This document shows, piece after piece, positions 21,418-32,340 of a DNA stretch of 64,000 nucleotides. The DNA comes from Rhizoclosmatium globosum (taxonomy: Eukaryota; Chytridiomycota; Chytridiomycetes; Chytridiales; Chytriomycetaceae). The notes below the pieces were generated by a model. It saw nothing but the letters and a program-made list of their open reading frames with translations. It did not search any database and had not been told where the DNA came from. How positions within the stretch are numbered: position 1 is the first letter of the stretch; every line of letters begins with the position of its first letter. The stretch is taken from contig MCGO01000001.1 of the NCBI GenBank assembly GCA_002104985.1, positions 868,001 to 932,000 of the forward strand, read 5' to 3'. Made by a program: the position numbers and the translations under genes.

Positions 21418-21695
21418 TTAGCTAATGTAACCCAATTGCTTAGTAACGTAACCCTGATTTTCACTTGAAGAAAGCACCAACGACAGTTGATTCTCCCTCT
21501 CGAACCTCCTCGCCACAACCAAGTAGTGTTTTCTCGCGGCTAAACCTCGTATACGCCTCCCAACAAGGTGCCGCCGTAAACTAGCCTTGAAATCTTTGAA
21601 TGCGCTCTCCAACGACGTATTTCCCAAAGAAGTGCGTAAAACAGTGGAATCCACGAAGAGGTCTTTACTTCCATTAGGTATTGCTCGGGCGTCAT
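21418..21695 (-). CDS. small basic protein, unrecognised family, copy 6
   Basis: The ATG at 21695 gives MTPEQYLMEVK; one base appears missing near 21667, after which the frame reads DLFVDSTVLRTSLGNTSLES, the core AFKDFKASLRRHLVGRRIRG then LAARKHYLVVARRFERE. With the repair the protein is about 92 residues. The core is well preserved (RGLAARKHY), which argues for constraint. It lies 490 bp downstream of the EF-Ts stop on the same strand. Confidence 0.55.
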
Positions 21696-22185
21696 GGATT
21701 GAGAGTAGTTTGAATATGTTGTTGGTCGGTTGCCTTTCTTCGAAGGCCACGAAGCAGAATCAGGAAATTTGAGTTGTCTTTGGCCGATTTTGATGGGCTT
21801 GATGGATCACCAAAACTGATATGGGCACATTTTTACAGATTCTCAATATTAGATGAATTTTTCCGGTAATATTAAATAAAGTGTTGGCCAGGCTTAAGGA
21901 ATTTTAAGAAGGAATACTCTGACACATATACATTTGTCAGCGATCGAGACCTTCTCCCAATTATCTAAAACTATGATTTCTTGGCAGCCTCAGTTTCTTC
22001 GCAATAAGTACCTTCAATTTCTAAATGGGATGGACTAACGAGAACCTTATCAGGACTTCTCAAACCTTGATAACCCCATTTGTTGCTAAGAACTGTAAAC
22101 TTTTTAAAATGCAGTAAACAACATAGTAACGAGAACGGAGGTGCATCAAATTACATCTTTAATCTTTCAAACACGCACACGGTTT

Positions 22186-23151
22186 CTATGGCTTCAACCC
22201 AGCCTGCTGCATAACTTCTTCGGCAAAGTTTGATTCCTTGACTTCAATCCCTTCACCACAAACAACCCGCTTGAATTCGACAACTTCCAGCGTTTCCAAC
22301 TTGTTGGCAGCTTGAATTCATCCAAGACAAGTCTCACGGTACCTCCACCAGCCAAAAACTGCTGTCGCTCCAACACCAGAGCTTCTAATTCATCCGCAGA
22401 TTTTGTAGCATCTTCTTTCGAGAGTTGCGCGTCAGAAATTACGGAGGGCGAGAATCCAACGACCTGTTGAGCCAATTGACGCGCCAATTTGTCATAAGCG
22501 GAGACGACTCCGAGGACACTGGAGAAACGCGGAGAGCGACAAGGGCAGCAATCTTTCCCATCAAATCACTGCCTCCATGAGTGTATCCCCCATACCGAAT
22601 ACTTGCGTCACTAGTCGCAACATCGGAAACAAAGATCCGACGCACACGAATATTCTCCCCAACTTTCGCAATCGCATCAACAGTCCTCTGTTTTACTGTC
22701 ACATCCGATCCCGAAAGCGTAGCAGACTCCAACCACTTCCCAACATCGTCACTCGAAACCTCATGAATCAAACCAGCCTCCACACCAGCCGCAGCAGCTG
22801 GAACAGCCGAATCCAGTGCACTCCTGATATCCTTCACGGCGCTCTTGAACAAGTCTCCACGCTCAACAAAGTCCGTTTCACAGTTAACCTCAACGATCGC
22901 GGCAGTAGCGTTTCCTGCGCCAGCCATACAGCGGCTAAACCCTGTTTCGCCGTTCGATGCGCCACCTTTTCCGATGTCTTTTCAGCGGCGCGGCGAAGCG
23001 ATTCGAGGGCGACGGCAAAGTCTCCGTTTGCGGATTCGAGGGCCGCTCGTGCTTTTCCGATTGGCGCGGAGGTTTCTTTTCGGAGTTGGGCCACGAGTTG
23101 CGCGAGAGATGGTTTGGTTGTTGCAGTGGAAAAGAGGCGGCGGAGCAGCAT
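22186..23151 (-). CDS. tsf1: mitochondrial translation elongation factor Ts
   Basis: The ATG at 23151 opens MLLRRLFSTATTKPSLAQLV, a mitochondrial presequence, then the UBA-like N-terminal domain (VAQLRKETSAPIGKARAALE). The core EF-Tu contact region follows: VEVNCETDFVERGDLFKSAV, an EF-Ts signature. The C-terminal part reads VVEFKRVVCGEGIEVKESNF then AEEVMQQAGLKP, stop at 22186. Three one-base slips (near 22940, 22510 and 22300) must be bridged, each repairable by adding one base. The protein recharges mitochondrial EF-Tu with GTP. Given three slips it could be decaying, but the perfect C-terminus suggests sequence error. Parent of the two fragments at 19.6 and 21.0 kb. Confidence 0.8.
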
Positions 23152-23257
23152 TTGGTTTGTTGGGTTTTGTGATGAAGGAAAAAGAGAAGGTGAGTCAACT
23201 CCTTTTACTTGGCATTTACTGCTGTTAATTACAATTTGCTATACGTTTATTAGAGTG

Positions 23258-24718
23258 CTAGCTGTGCGTAGATGCTGGAGCGTATAGTTTCGCGAAAAAT
23301 GAACTCGTCAGAATACCCCCTCCCTCCTCTGAACGAGGCACATCCACTGAAGACGATGTCGGTGTAAACATGGATCCCAAAAGATCCTGCGGTTTTACAC
23401 CGGTGTACATTCCTGGAACGGTCATTCCATTCTCTTGCATCAAGTCCTCCATAATTTCAATTCTCAACGTGTACAACTTAACAGCATTTTCAAGACGCGA
23501 TTCTTTTGCTCCAGAAAGGGATAACTGGTGATCGGCAATCTGTGACTGTGCCATAGCGATATACGCTTGTATTTTCACTCGACTCTCCGCAAGCTGTGTT
23601 TGGAGGCGCGTAGCATCTTTCCTGCAACTGATTTGTAAGAACCAATACTTACATAATAAAACAAACTCACTCGCTTGCATTCCCAAACACAACACCCGGA
23701 AACTCTGATACAGGCGGAACATCATTCCACACATTCCTCGCAGTCTCAAGCTTGTACACTGCCATATCCATTTTGGAACTAGCTCCAGAAAAATGTGCGG
23801 CGGGTAGATTGTATCTACTTACGAGGCTGAACCTGACTTCAAACTGGCTTATGTGTCCAAGTTGGTCTTTTGCTTCGCGGATGCATGATTCGGCGTCAGC
23901 CAAAAGTTCAGAGGATCGTTGCAAGTTTTCGATTTTGTGAATCATCTATATGATGGAATAAGTGGCCTGAAGCAGTAGCGTTGTTAGTCAGGTACCTACC
24001 TCAAGAATCAAAGCCTCGCTATCTGTTAAACTCGCCATCACCGATGCATGATCTTCAAACCGAGGATCATCAAGGTCGAAGAGAGTAGCATTATCAAACA
24101 CATTATCCAAGAAACGCATTAACTGCAGCTTAAACACAAAGAGTTCATTCTCAACAGCTTCCAGATCATTTCGAACATCCTGAAGTTTCCTAAGGCGCGC
24201 TACCAAATGCTGTTTCGTTTGTTGCTGGATTTCGATTGAAGTGTGAATGTGTTCTGGGTCCACCTTATGGACTGTTGTAGCCTTTCGGTTTACGTCAGGT
24301 TGCTTTCCCTTTGAGAAGAAGGATCCAAAGGCCATGGACGGACTCTGTTGCTTTTATTTGAGCCTTGTTTTCACCAATAAGTGTATGCGTACCTTGGGAG
24401 GCGCTGAAGCTTCGACTTGATCGTATATGCTGCTTTCCTCCTTCCGCAGAGTTTCAATTGTCTTGTCACACACTTCAATCTCGTACTTGAGCTCATTGAC
24501 AGCTGCCGTATTTGACTGGATATCTCGTTCGAAGCTGCGGAACTGATCGTAGTGTGTGAGGAGGGTTCCTTTTTGGGGTTGGTGTTACTCGCTATGTTGA
24601 AATAGGACAGAAGTCTACCGAATTCAGGCAGCGCTGTGAGTAGTTTCTCGAACGGTGTTTGCTCTGTTTCAACTGTCTCTTGCGTCGCCTCGTATTGTGG
24701 AAGCTCAGAGTCGGCCAT
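23258..24718 (-). CDS. coiled-coil protein, unrecognised
   Basis: Exon 1 runs from ATG 24718 to about 24394 and joins in phase to the next exon (SPSMAFGSFFSKGKQPDVNR); two more introns occur near 23950 and 23640. Stop at 23258-23260. Long helical stretches rich in E/K/Q/L (AAVNELKYEIEVCDKTIETL, KQHLVARLRKLQDVRNDLEA, AESRVKIQAYIAMAQSQIAD) predict coiled coils over most of the length. No signal peptide, membrane segment or catalytic motif. One base seems lost near 24575 (C-run). The start is 550 bp from the end of the EF-Ts unit. I do not recognise the family; a cytoskeletal or vesicle-scaffold role would be only a guess. Confidence 0.6.
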
Positions 24719-24960
24719 CTTTTTTAATTGACTTCAGCCCCCAGATAAAAGAACAAACAACATGTCAATATAAGCAGCTGAAGTAATTTATTCTCGGAAA
24801 GAGAAAGGCACAAAATTGTCCTGCGAAGAGATCTTAATTCAAATACCATTCTTCAGAATGCTATTCCGTTTTTTGATTCATCATCATATTTCCCATTCAC
24901 GCCATACTTCTTCACTCTACACCAAATAATTAACAAAAACTAGAACACAACAAAAACCAC
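24719..24960. other. short intergenic gap
   Basis: Between the coiled-coil gene start and the ABC transporter stop, both leftward. It holds the promoter of the former and the 3' untranslated part of the latter; AT-rich, with no gene. Confidence 0.4.
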
Positions 24961-27900
24961 TCACGTCTCAATGAAGACATCTTCCAGTGTAGCCCCCGAG
25001 ATCCCCCACGCCTTAACAACATCCACATCCGCCTCGTTCTCCAAAAACTCAACAACCTTCTTCACACCCTCCATCCCTCCAACAACACGAAACACCAACG
25101 CACCCGCCATTTCATCTTCCAAAGAAACAAACTTCGACACTTCCAAAACCTGGTTCTTGACCTTCAAAACCTGCGCATCAGTTCCACTAACCGCAACAGA
25201 GACCCGTCTCCCCGCTCCACCTCCTTCCCTCCCCAAATACCTCCGTTTAAGCTCCCACGGTGCACCACATTCCACAAGCTTTCCACTAACCATAATCCCA
25301 ACCTCATCCGCAAGCACATCGGCTTCCTCCATACTATGCGTCGTGAGAATCACAATCCGGTCTTGCTTAAGCGTCTGTATGAACCGTTGCACGTGGCTTC
25401 TGTTGACAGGGTCCAGACCTGTAGTTGGTTCGTCGAGGAAGAGGAGCCGTGTTTGGCCGAGCGTGCTTAGGGTCAGAGAAAGTCGTCGTTTCATTCTGTG
25501 TGTATTTTGAGTAATCAAGATTATTGAGTTTGGTGAGAGTTCTTAAAATGGAACCCACCCTCCGGAATAAGTTCCAACAGCTGAATCCGCGACTTTCTCG
25601 AGGTTTACAGCTTTGAGGATATCTATGCCCGCGTTTTCGACTTGCACGTTCTTAATACGCGCGTAGAGGTATACATGTTCGCGAGCAGTGAGTTCATGGA
25701 ACAGAACATCATGTTGGGGGCACACGCCAATCAAGTCACTTAAAGCGCGTCGTTCCCTGCCGTCTTCCGCCGTCCAGATACGAATGGATCCACTTGATTG
25801 TGGGGTTTTGCCACATAAGATATTTGTTGTTGTCGTTTTCCCTATTTTGGGGAATACAGTGAGAAAACGGACAACTTATAGTGAATACAAAAATTAAGGT
25901 ACCTGCACCAGACTGTCCCAACAAAGCAAACAACTTCCCACTCTCCAGTGTCAAAGACAAATCATCCACAGCCCTATGCTTCCTCCACTTCCTCACCAAA
26001 CTCCGCGTCGTGAACGATTTACACAGATTCTTGATCTCAAGTGTAATAGGCGGTGGAGTATACACTGCATCCACATTCTCAAATATAGAGTTGATGGATT
26101 TAATAACGCTTGTAAGAATCGCGGGATTCGATTTCTGGATTTGTTCCAAGGTTGGTGGTGGGGAGACTGTTTCTGAGGATCCAAATACAGTTGGTGGGGG
26201 TGTGGATTCTATTGCGGCTGGGAACCAGTATTTCTTTGTGAATAGGAACCAAGGCTTCATTTTCGCACCGCATTCGCCGGGGATGACTTTGTCAAAGTAC
26301 CATGCGGCACAGAAAAAGACGCCGACGTTCATGGCGAGGAGCCAGAGTGATTGAGATGGCGGGGGATGTTTGGAACAGAGTCGTCGGCGTATACGGGCCG
26401 AAGGAACGCTGGGACAGGTGTATCCAAAGATGACAAGGGAAACCCTGGTCCTTGAACAAACGTGTTTGTCACTGGATTCAGTTTCCCTGTTGTGTATACT
26501 GAAATATCGAGAAAGAGTTTTCCGAAATTGAAGAAGGGAATAATGGAGAAACCTGTTTGGTTATTGTCAGCCATACTTCTTGGAGATGTATAAACTTACA
26601 CTTCCAAAATGTATCCCCAGCAACGTTACTCCACCAAATATATCCAAACTGTTCCCCTGAGAACAAGAAAGTCTGGCACAGGAACCCAAGCACAAGAACA
26701 AACACGCCAACAACACCAGCTCCTGCTTTCGTAGCAACAAAACACGAGAGTAGCAATGAGAGCGATACCATGGCTTCTCCAAACATTCCAAACGTGAGAA
26801 CGAGAACGACGGGCGACGTTCTAACAAACATATCGAATTGGAATATGTATTGACCGAGGATCGTTGTAGCGAGAGAGTTAAGGAAGATGATAATTGTGTA
26901 GGATATCATGTGAGCCAGAAAATAGGCTCCTGGTTGGAGACCGATTGTTTCGAGTGTTGATCTGGATTGTGATTCCTTTTCTGATACCAGGTGAGAGAGG
27001 GATGAAATAAAGATGACAACCTGGTTAAATAAAGTGTAGTTTAGTTACATCTATTATTTCGAAGAAGAAGGTGATGAGCTCCGCTCGTGCTCTCGCTCAG
27101 TATATTCCAATTCTCATTTGCTCACTAAATTATAATAAGCTCGCAGCTCCGCTCATGCTCTCCCTGAGCAGTTCAGGTTGTTTTCGAAAAAGCCATTGCT
27201 ACGCTTAATGGCCTTGATGGTTTGCTTGTGCTCACTAAATTAAATAGCCTCGTCTGTTGCCAACGAACTCCACTCTCCTCTCGCTACGCACTTAATTTTA
27301 CGAAAAGTCATGAAATAACTCCATACCACAGTACAAAACGAGAACGCAGGTCCAACACTTTGAACAACACTATCCGAAATGGGCCCTTCATACACTTTCG
27401 GCCATTCATGAATCTTTACATCAATCGACGGTTTCTTGTCATTTCCCAGGTTCAGGTGGAAATAATCGCTTCGTCGATACCACGAGTCATTTGAAGGACA
27501 CTGTCTCCAAACAAGCCACCGCCATAGAGAGCTCGATTCGTTGTTGCATTGTACCACAGTGTGTACTCAATATTCCAAAGAACGAGGTCAGACGCGTCAA
27601 ACATGACGCCAAAGACTGTCGTGTTTGGATTTGCAAGAATATAGTTGTAGAAAAAGTCGGAGGACGGGACTTTTACGACACCCATTGAAGTCAGAGGTGT
27701 GAACGACAGATCTTGCAGTTGTTTGATTACTATGAGTTTTTAAGAGGGATGGGAGGCTCACCGTGTGCAGTCAAAGCCTCTAATTTCAACTTCTGAGTTT
27801 GATCTGCCAATCTTCGATTATTCAGTTCAACAAACTCGCTCATGATTCCATCGTACACGGAGTAGTTATACCAATTGACCCAATTTGTAAACTGCTGAAT

Positions 27901-28188
27901 GGGCAGGGAAGAATAATCTGGCTCAGCGTACATAACCGTGACACACTTAGGCTGTGCACACGTAGAAACACCCTCCAGTCCTCTTTCGTCCGTCGGAGTA
28001 AAGTCTCTTGCCTCACTTTGAAGTCTCGTCTGGTTTTGGACATCGATTGTTTGGAGCAGTTTGAGAACAGAAAGAAACAGAAGCGGAGCAAAGATGGTTT
28101 GGAACACGAGCGAAAACGGGTGGCGCCGAAGTTGGAGAAGGTTTTTGTGCGCGAGGAGACCGGCGACTTGCGACAAAAGTTTTAGCAT
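24961..28188 (-). CDS. ABCA-type half-size ABC transporter
   Basis: At least eight exons. The N-terminus MLKLLSQVAGLLAHKNLLQL has the basic-plus-hydrophobic start usual in ABCA. A large extracellular loop and a block of TM helices (24 to 27 kb region, e.g. MISYTIIIFLNSLATTILGQ, LTFGMFGEAMVSLSLLLSCF) follow. The single nucleotide-binding domain lies C-terminal: Walker A GQSGAGKTTT (split by an intron near 25900), Q-loop CPQHDVLF, signature YSGGMKRRLS, Walker B LLFLDEPTTGLDPV and H-loop TTHSMEE. It ends ATLEDVFIET. One TMD-NBD unit makes this a half transporter that must dimerise; ABCA proteins usually move lipids. An upstream frame at 28267-28527 could be a 5' exon, not shown. Confidence 0.85.
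27023..27329 (-). repeat. long repeat-rich intron in the ABC transporter gene
   Basis: About 300 bases, five times the usual intron here. It contains repeated short motifs: 'gctcactaaattataataagc' at 27120 and 'gctcactaaattaaatagcc' at 27230, and several 'cgctcgtgctctcgctc'-type runs. The flanking splice sites read in phase (…CTGTG|GTATGG and TAACCAG|GTTGTC). Confidence 0.5.
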
Positions 28189-28563
28189 TTGGTCGGCGCG
28201 TGTGTTTCTTGGTAGTGGTTCTGGTGGTGGTTGAAGCTGCGATTCAAAGCGGGATTTACATCGGCGTCAATGCGACAACTTTGCGGTGGATGGACGAATA
28301 AACACGGACGGATGATGAACTAGAGAATAGAGACGAATGCATGCTGTTTGCTGTGCTGTGTTTTGGTGTTGACTTCTTGGTTGAGTCTGAAAATTGACAA
28401 CCCATGCACTCACCGCACCGAGTTTCTCAACCACCCCTTTTTCGAATGAATTTCTTTCATCAGTGTACATAACCCCTGCTCTATTAACTTTGACGCCTTG
28501 AGGTTTTACCATTACGTCAAACAGCAAATGAAATGTATTTCTATTCGAATCAGGACAGAGTAT
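28189..28563. other. intergenic, possible orphan exon
   Basis: On the minus strand a frame from about 28513 reads MVKPQGVKVNRAGVMYTDER, NSFEKGVVEKLGA and meets a GTGAGT donor near 28415. It could be a 5' non-annotated exon of the ABC gene or of nothing. No other signal. Confidence 0.25.
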
Positions 28564-29990
28564 TCAAGGCTTTCCGTCCATAACCCAACCAAGTACGCCC
28601 ACAATTGCTCCGGCACCAACAGCCCACCAAGGCTGCAGTTTCCATGTGTCCATTGCCAAGAACGCGATAATCATGACTCCAGTCCACCCAGAATATTCTC
28701 CCAAGCTAGCAACCTTTCCATCTTTCAGGGCAATTGCTTTGTTCCACAAAATGAAGATAGCGGCAAAAATGAGTCCAACGGCAACACTATTGAGTCCCTT
28801 GAAAATACTTCGAAGAACAGGCAATTCACGATAATTTCTCCAGATGGGCAGGACTCCGGCCTTGATCAATAAACCAGGCAAAAAGATTCCAATCCAAGCC
28901 ATAAATGCTCCAAGAGTGGCAGACCATCCCGATTCACGGAACGACAGAGCGCCACAGTATGCAGCAAAGTTGTAATTTGGACCGGGCATAATGTTGATGA
29001 GAGCGAATCCCATAAGGAACTCAGAAGGCGATAGCCAGTTTGTTGAGGAAACAACATATTGATACAAGAGAGGAACAACGACGGCCCTCCACCGAAAATG
29101 ATGGCACCCACAAAGTAGAATGTTGTGAAAAGATTGATTGGCTGGTTATAGTTTTGAGAACGAACAATAGCGCTGAATACTAAGAGGCCTGCGAAAATAA
29201 CAAGGAGAATGATTCCAGCCTTGACAGTATATGAGAAGTAGATACGATTATCGTTTGTTTCGGGTTCAGCAGGTGCAGGAGTAGCTGGAACTTCAGGCTC
29301 GTCTTGGATTTCAACAGTGACAGTTTCTGGAGGAGGGGCTCGCTTGAGTTTATACTTTTCGATCCATTTTGGCGCTTCAGCTTCAATGTACGTGATCAAG
29401 CCCCCACAGAACATGACGAAGGGAATCATCCAAGCCACGGCCGTGAAATTGATAACGACCACAGCAGCGACTGCAGCTAAAGTACATGTAGTCTTGTCCA
29501 CCAACAGCTTTGACACAAGTTGCTTAACAGCGATTGCAATCAGAGCAATCGAAACTGCACCCAAGCTTCGTTCAATGTAGAGTACCCAGGTTGGAAGCGC
29601 ATCAGTTGTCCCAAGCTGAGAGACTCCGTACCCAATCGCACCCATTACGACAGCACCAGGAAGACAAGTGACGATAAACGCAACAATGGCAGGAATAACA
29701 CCGCCTCGGATCAATGCAATTGTGAAACCGAGCTGGATTGAGGGTGGTCCAGGAAGGGCATTTGAGATTGCATACAGCTCAGTGAACATCTCTTCTGACA
29801 GCCATTTCTTCTTGATCACAAACAGATCGAATAGAATGGCGATGGAGGCCTGGAAGGGAAAGGTAAGTGGCTGTGGACGAATAAGTTGACAGGGGAAACG
29901 CACTTGAGGTCCACCAAACGAGATGCATCCAAGTGGCGAGTAATAGACGATAACCTCCTTCACTCTTTGGCCTAACGTAGTTGGCGCCAT
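28564..29990 (-). CDS. chromate transporter (CHR family), copy 1
   Basis: Two homologous CHR halves. The first: YYSPLGCISFGGPQ, an intron (about 29845-29903), then FTELYAISNALPGPPSIQLG. The second: FVGAIIFGGGP, FLMGFALINIMPGPNYNFAA, FLPGLLIKAGVLPIWR. FGGP and N-x-x-P-G-P motifs in each half are the family signature. An acidic, proline-rich linker (PEVPATPAPAEPE) separates them. About ten or more TM helices. The frame slips by one base at about 29078; an added G gives FGGGPVVVPLLYQ as in copy 2. Expected to export or exchange chromate/sulfate-like oxyanions across a membrane. Confidence 0.85.
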
Positions 29991-30574
29991 TCGAAGTATC
30001 CTTTTCGTGATTACGGCATGACGAATTCAGCGAATTTAACCCGTGCAGATTGCGTGATTTCTGTCGCCTTCAGACAAAACGTCGTAAAACAAGCCTCATT
30101 TCTTGCCCAATGGTCAATAATATTCTCCTTCTTTGAAAACAAGAAAATAGCCTCAACTCGACGCATCCATTTCGTAATTCCGACGCGATAGAAACGTCTC
30201 ACCGACAAACGAAACAAACATAACTACCACAGAGCAGCACATCATTGCTAAACCTTCCACGTTGTCAAATATCTTCTATCCTATGCATCAATAAACTCAG
30301 GTCCATTTTGCTGATGTATCAGTTTCGTAAATCGGCACAAGCGCTAGAAAACAAGAAAGAATGAACTGAAACAACCCGTTTTAGTCTCAGCAACGACTCA
30401 ATAAATACAAATGCATCCGTTCCCACGGTTTCATAGCTTGCAACATCTGCATAGGTTTGAGATACGAGCTGTGGAGAAGCAAAGTGCGTGCCAAAATTAG
30501 CCAATCTCAGCCTTCGAAAGGTTCAAATTTGGCAGTGCGAAAGACCTATTTTGCATCCGTACTCACCAAACTCA
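29991..30574. other. divergent promoter region of the two chromate transporters
   Basis: About 580 bases between head-to-head copies. No frame has a domain. Short frames around 30457-30574 are in the wrong frame for the CHR start of copy 2, or just upstream of it. Confidence 0.4.
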
Positions 30575-32034
30575 TCCAAAAGATGATAATTCTCTGGGTG
30601 GACGCATCAAAGAAGTTCTATCTGCGTATCTTCCGCTTGCATATATAACGTTTGGTGGACCACAGGTACGGAACGTAACCTTTCCTCAGAACGTCAAAGT
30701 AACAGGAATCGAAAGGCTCACATCGCTCTACTCCTCGATCGGTTGTTGTTTCAAGACAATGGCTCTCAGACGAGATGTTCACTGAGTTGTTTGCCATCTC
30801 AAATGCACTTCCTGGGTAACCAAACCTTGCAATCGCAACCTCTGGTTCTTTACTGACCGAACCTTTTGATAGACCAGCGTCTACACAGCTTGCATTTTCG
30901 ATCGCTCTAATCCGTGGTGGAGTACTTCCGGGTATACTTGGCTTCCTCATTTGGACTCTACCTGGAGGCATTATAATGGGTGCGTTGGGATACGGCGTTG
31001 GCCAACTTGGAGCATCAAATTCATTTCCTACGTGGCTTCTATATATTGAACGGAGTCTCGCATCTGTCTCCATTGCATTAGTCGCTGTTGCCGCAAAACA
31101 GCTCATCACCAAACTTCTAACTGATAAAACAAGCTGCTCTTTGGCTGCTTTGGCGGTAGTTCTCGTTATTAATTTCAGTAGGGTCGCTTGGCTCATTCCA
31201 GTTTAATGATTGGCAGTGGCATCGTTACTTGGATTGAAGCAGAATGGAAAGATCGGAGTACAAAGCAAAAACTTCAAAAGAATGAAAATCTTGCAGACGT
31301 TAGAATTGAGCAGATGAAAATCAGGACTTGGGATCAACAGATGCAACAGAAGCAACGGGACAAGACGCGAAACCCCCGATTATGTACTTTTCGTATAGTA
31401 TGCGTGCTGGATTCATCATTATTGGATGTTTCATACTTCTCTTAATTCTGAGTGCAGTTTTCCAAAGCCGTGACGTGTACTTACCAGTGAAAATTCTCTC
31501 AACATTCTATTTCATTGGGAGTATCATCTTTGGTGGTGGTCCAGTTGTGATTCCCTTACTTATCAGTACGTCGTGGACTCTTTCAACTGGGTGACGCCAA
31601 CAGAATTCTTGATGGGTTTTGCAATCATCAACATTATGCCGGGCCCCAATTTCAATTTTGCTGCCTTTTGCGGGGCTTTGGCATTCCGAATGAATGGTTG
31701 GACTTCGTTTGTTGGAGCTCTACTTGCATGGATTGGAATCTTCCTTCCTGGATTGTTAATTCAAGCAGGATTTTTACCAATTTGGAGACATTATCGTGAA
31801 CTGCTTGTGTTGAAAAATATTTTCAAAGGTCTTAACAGTGTTGCCGTTGGGCTTCTTGCGGCAGCCGTCTTTATGCTCTGGAATAAGGCGATCGCTTTGG
31901 ATTCGAGTAGTGTTTCAAGTTTGGGCGAGTATCCTGGATGGACAGGGCTGATGGTTGTTGCTTTTGTGGCGATGGAAACTTGGAAAGTTCAACCTTGGTG
32001 GGTAATTGGCGGAGGCGGTGTCGTGGCATTTTAG
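30575..32034 (+). CDS. chromate transporter (CHR family), copy 2
   Basis: The first exon includes GGRIKEVLSAYLPLAYITFG then GPQ and ends at 30665|GTACGG; its start codon is not settled. Later parts: WLSDEMFTELFAISNALPG, an intron (gtaacc...gatag) before PASTQLAFSIALIRGG, YGVGQLGASNSFPTWLLYIE, FIGSIIFGGGPVVIPLL, FLMGFAIINIMPGPNFNFAA, ending WVIGGGGVVAF at 32034. Frame slips near 30755, 31205 and 31565 must be bridged. So it is either full-length with assembly errors or a decaying duplicate; the end is about 10 residues shorter than copy 1. Same function expected. Confidence 0.65.
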
Positions 32035-32340
32035 TTTGGCTTATTGACAGAAGACCTTAAATTGTAGCCTTTGTTCATTGAGCATATGGAATAAAGTCAA
32101 GTTCTAATTCGCTTTTGTAATTGCGTCTGTTTCTGTCATCTTTAAATTCAAAGGAAGAAAGGCACGCCCCAAGATATAATCAAAATATCAGCATTAAATT
32201 TCAATTTTATTTCTATAACGAATATCCGAGTAAAGTCTTCATTTAAGCAAAGACAGCAATAGCCAATGGTGTCTATGGTTACCATAGGTCCATTCTTGAG
32301 TCGATACAATGTCAATAAACTGATTACCTTGTGATGTATG
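32035..32340. other. convergent 3' region
   Basis: Between the rightward chromate transporter stop and the leftward phosphodiesterase end. 'ataaag' near 32090 could be a poly(A) signal. No gene seen. Confidence 0.4.

Larger units (their letters stand above)
18996..23151 (-). repeat. triplicated unit: small-protein gene plus EF-Ts segment
   Basis: Three successive units in the same orientation each hold a small-protein gene (starts 19171, 20463, 21695), a shared spacer with 'gatcaccaaaactgatatgg' or close variants (about 19278, 20582 and 21806), and an EF-Ts segment (19620-19880, 21000-21215, and the full gene from 22186). Only the last has the whole EF-Ts. The distance from gene start to the shared EF-Ts point grows from about 480 to 850 bp. 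Confidence 0.65.
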
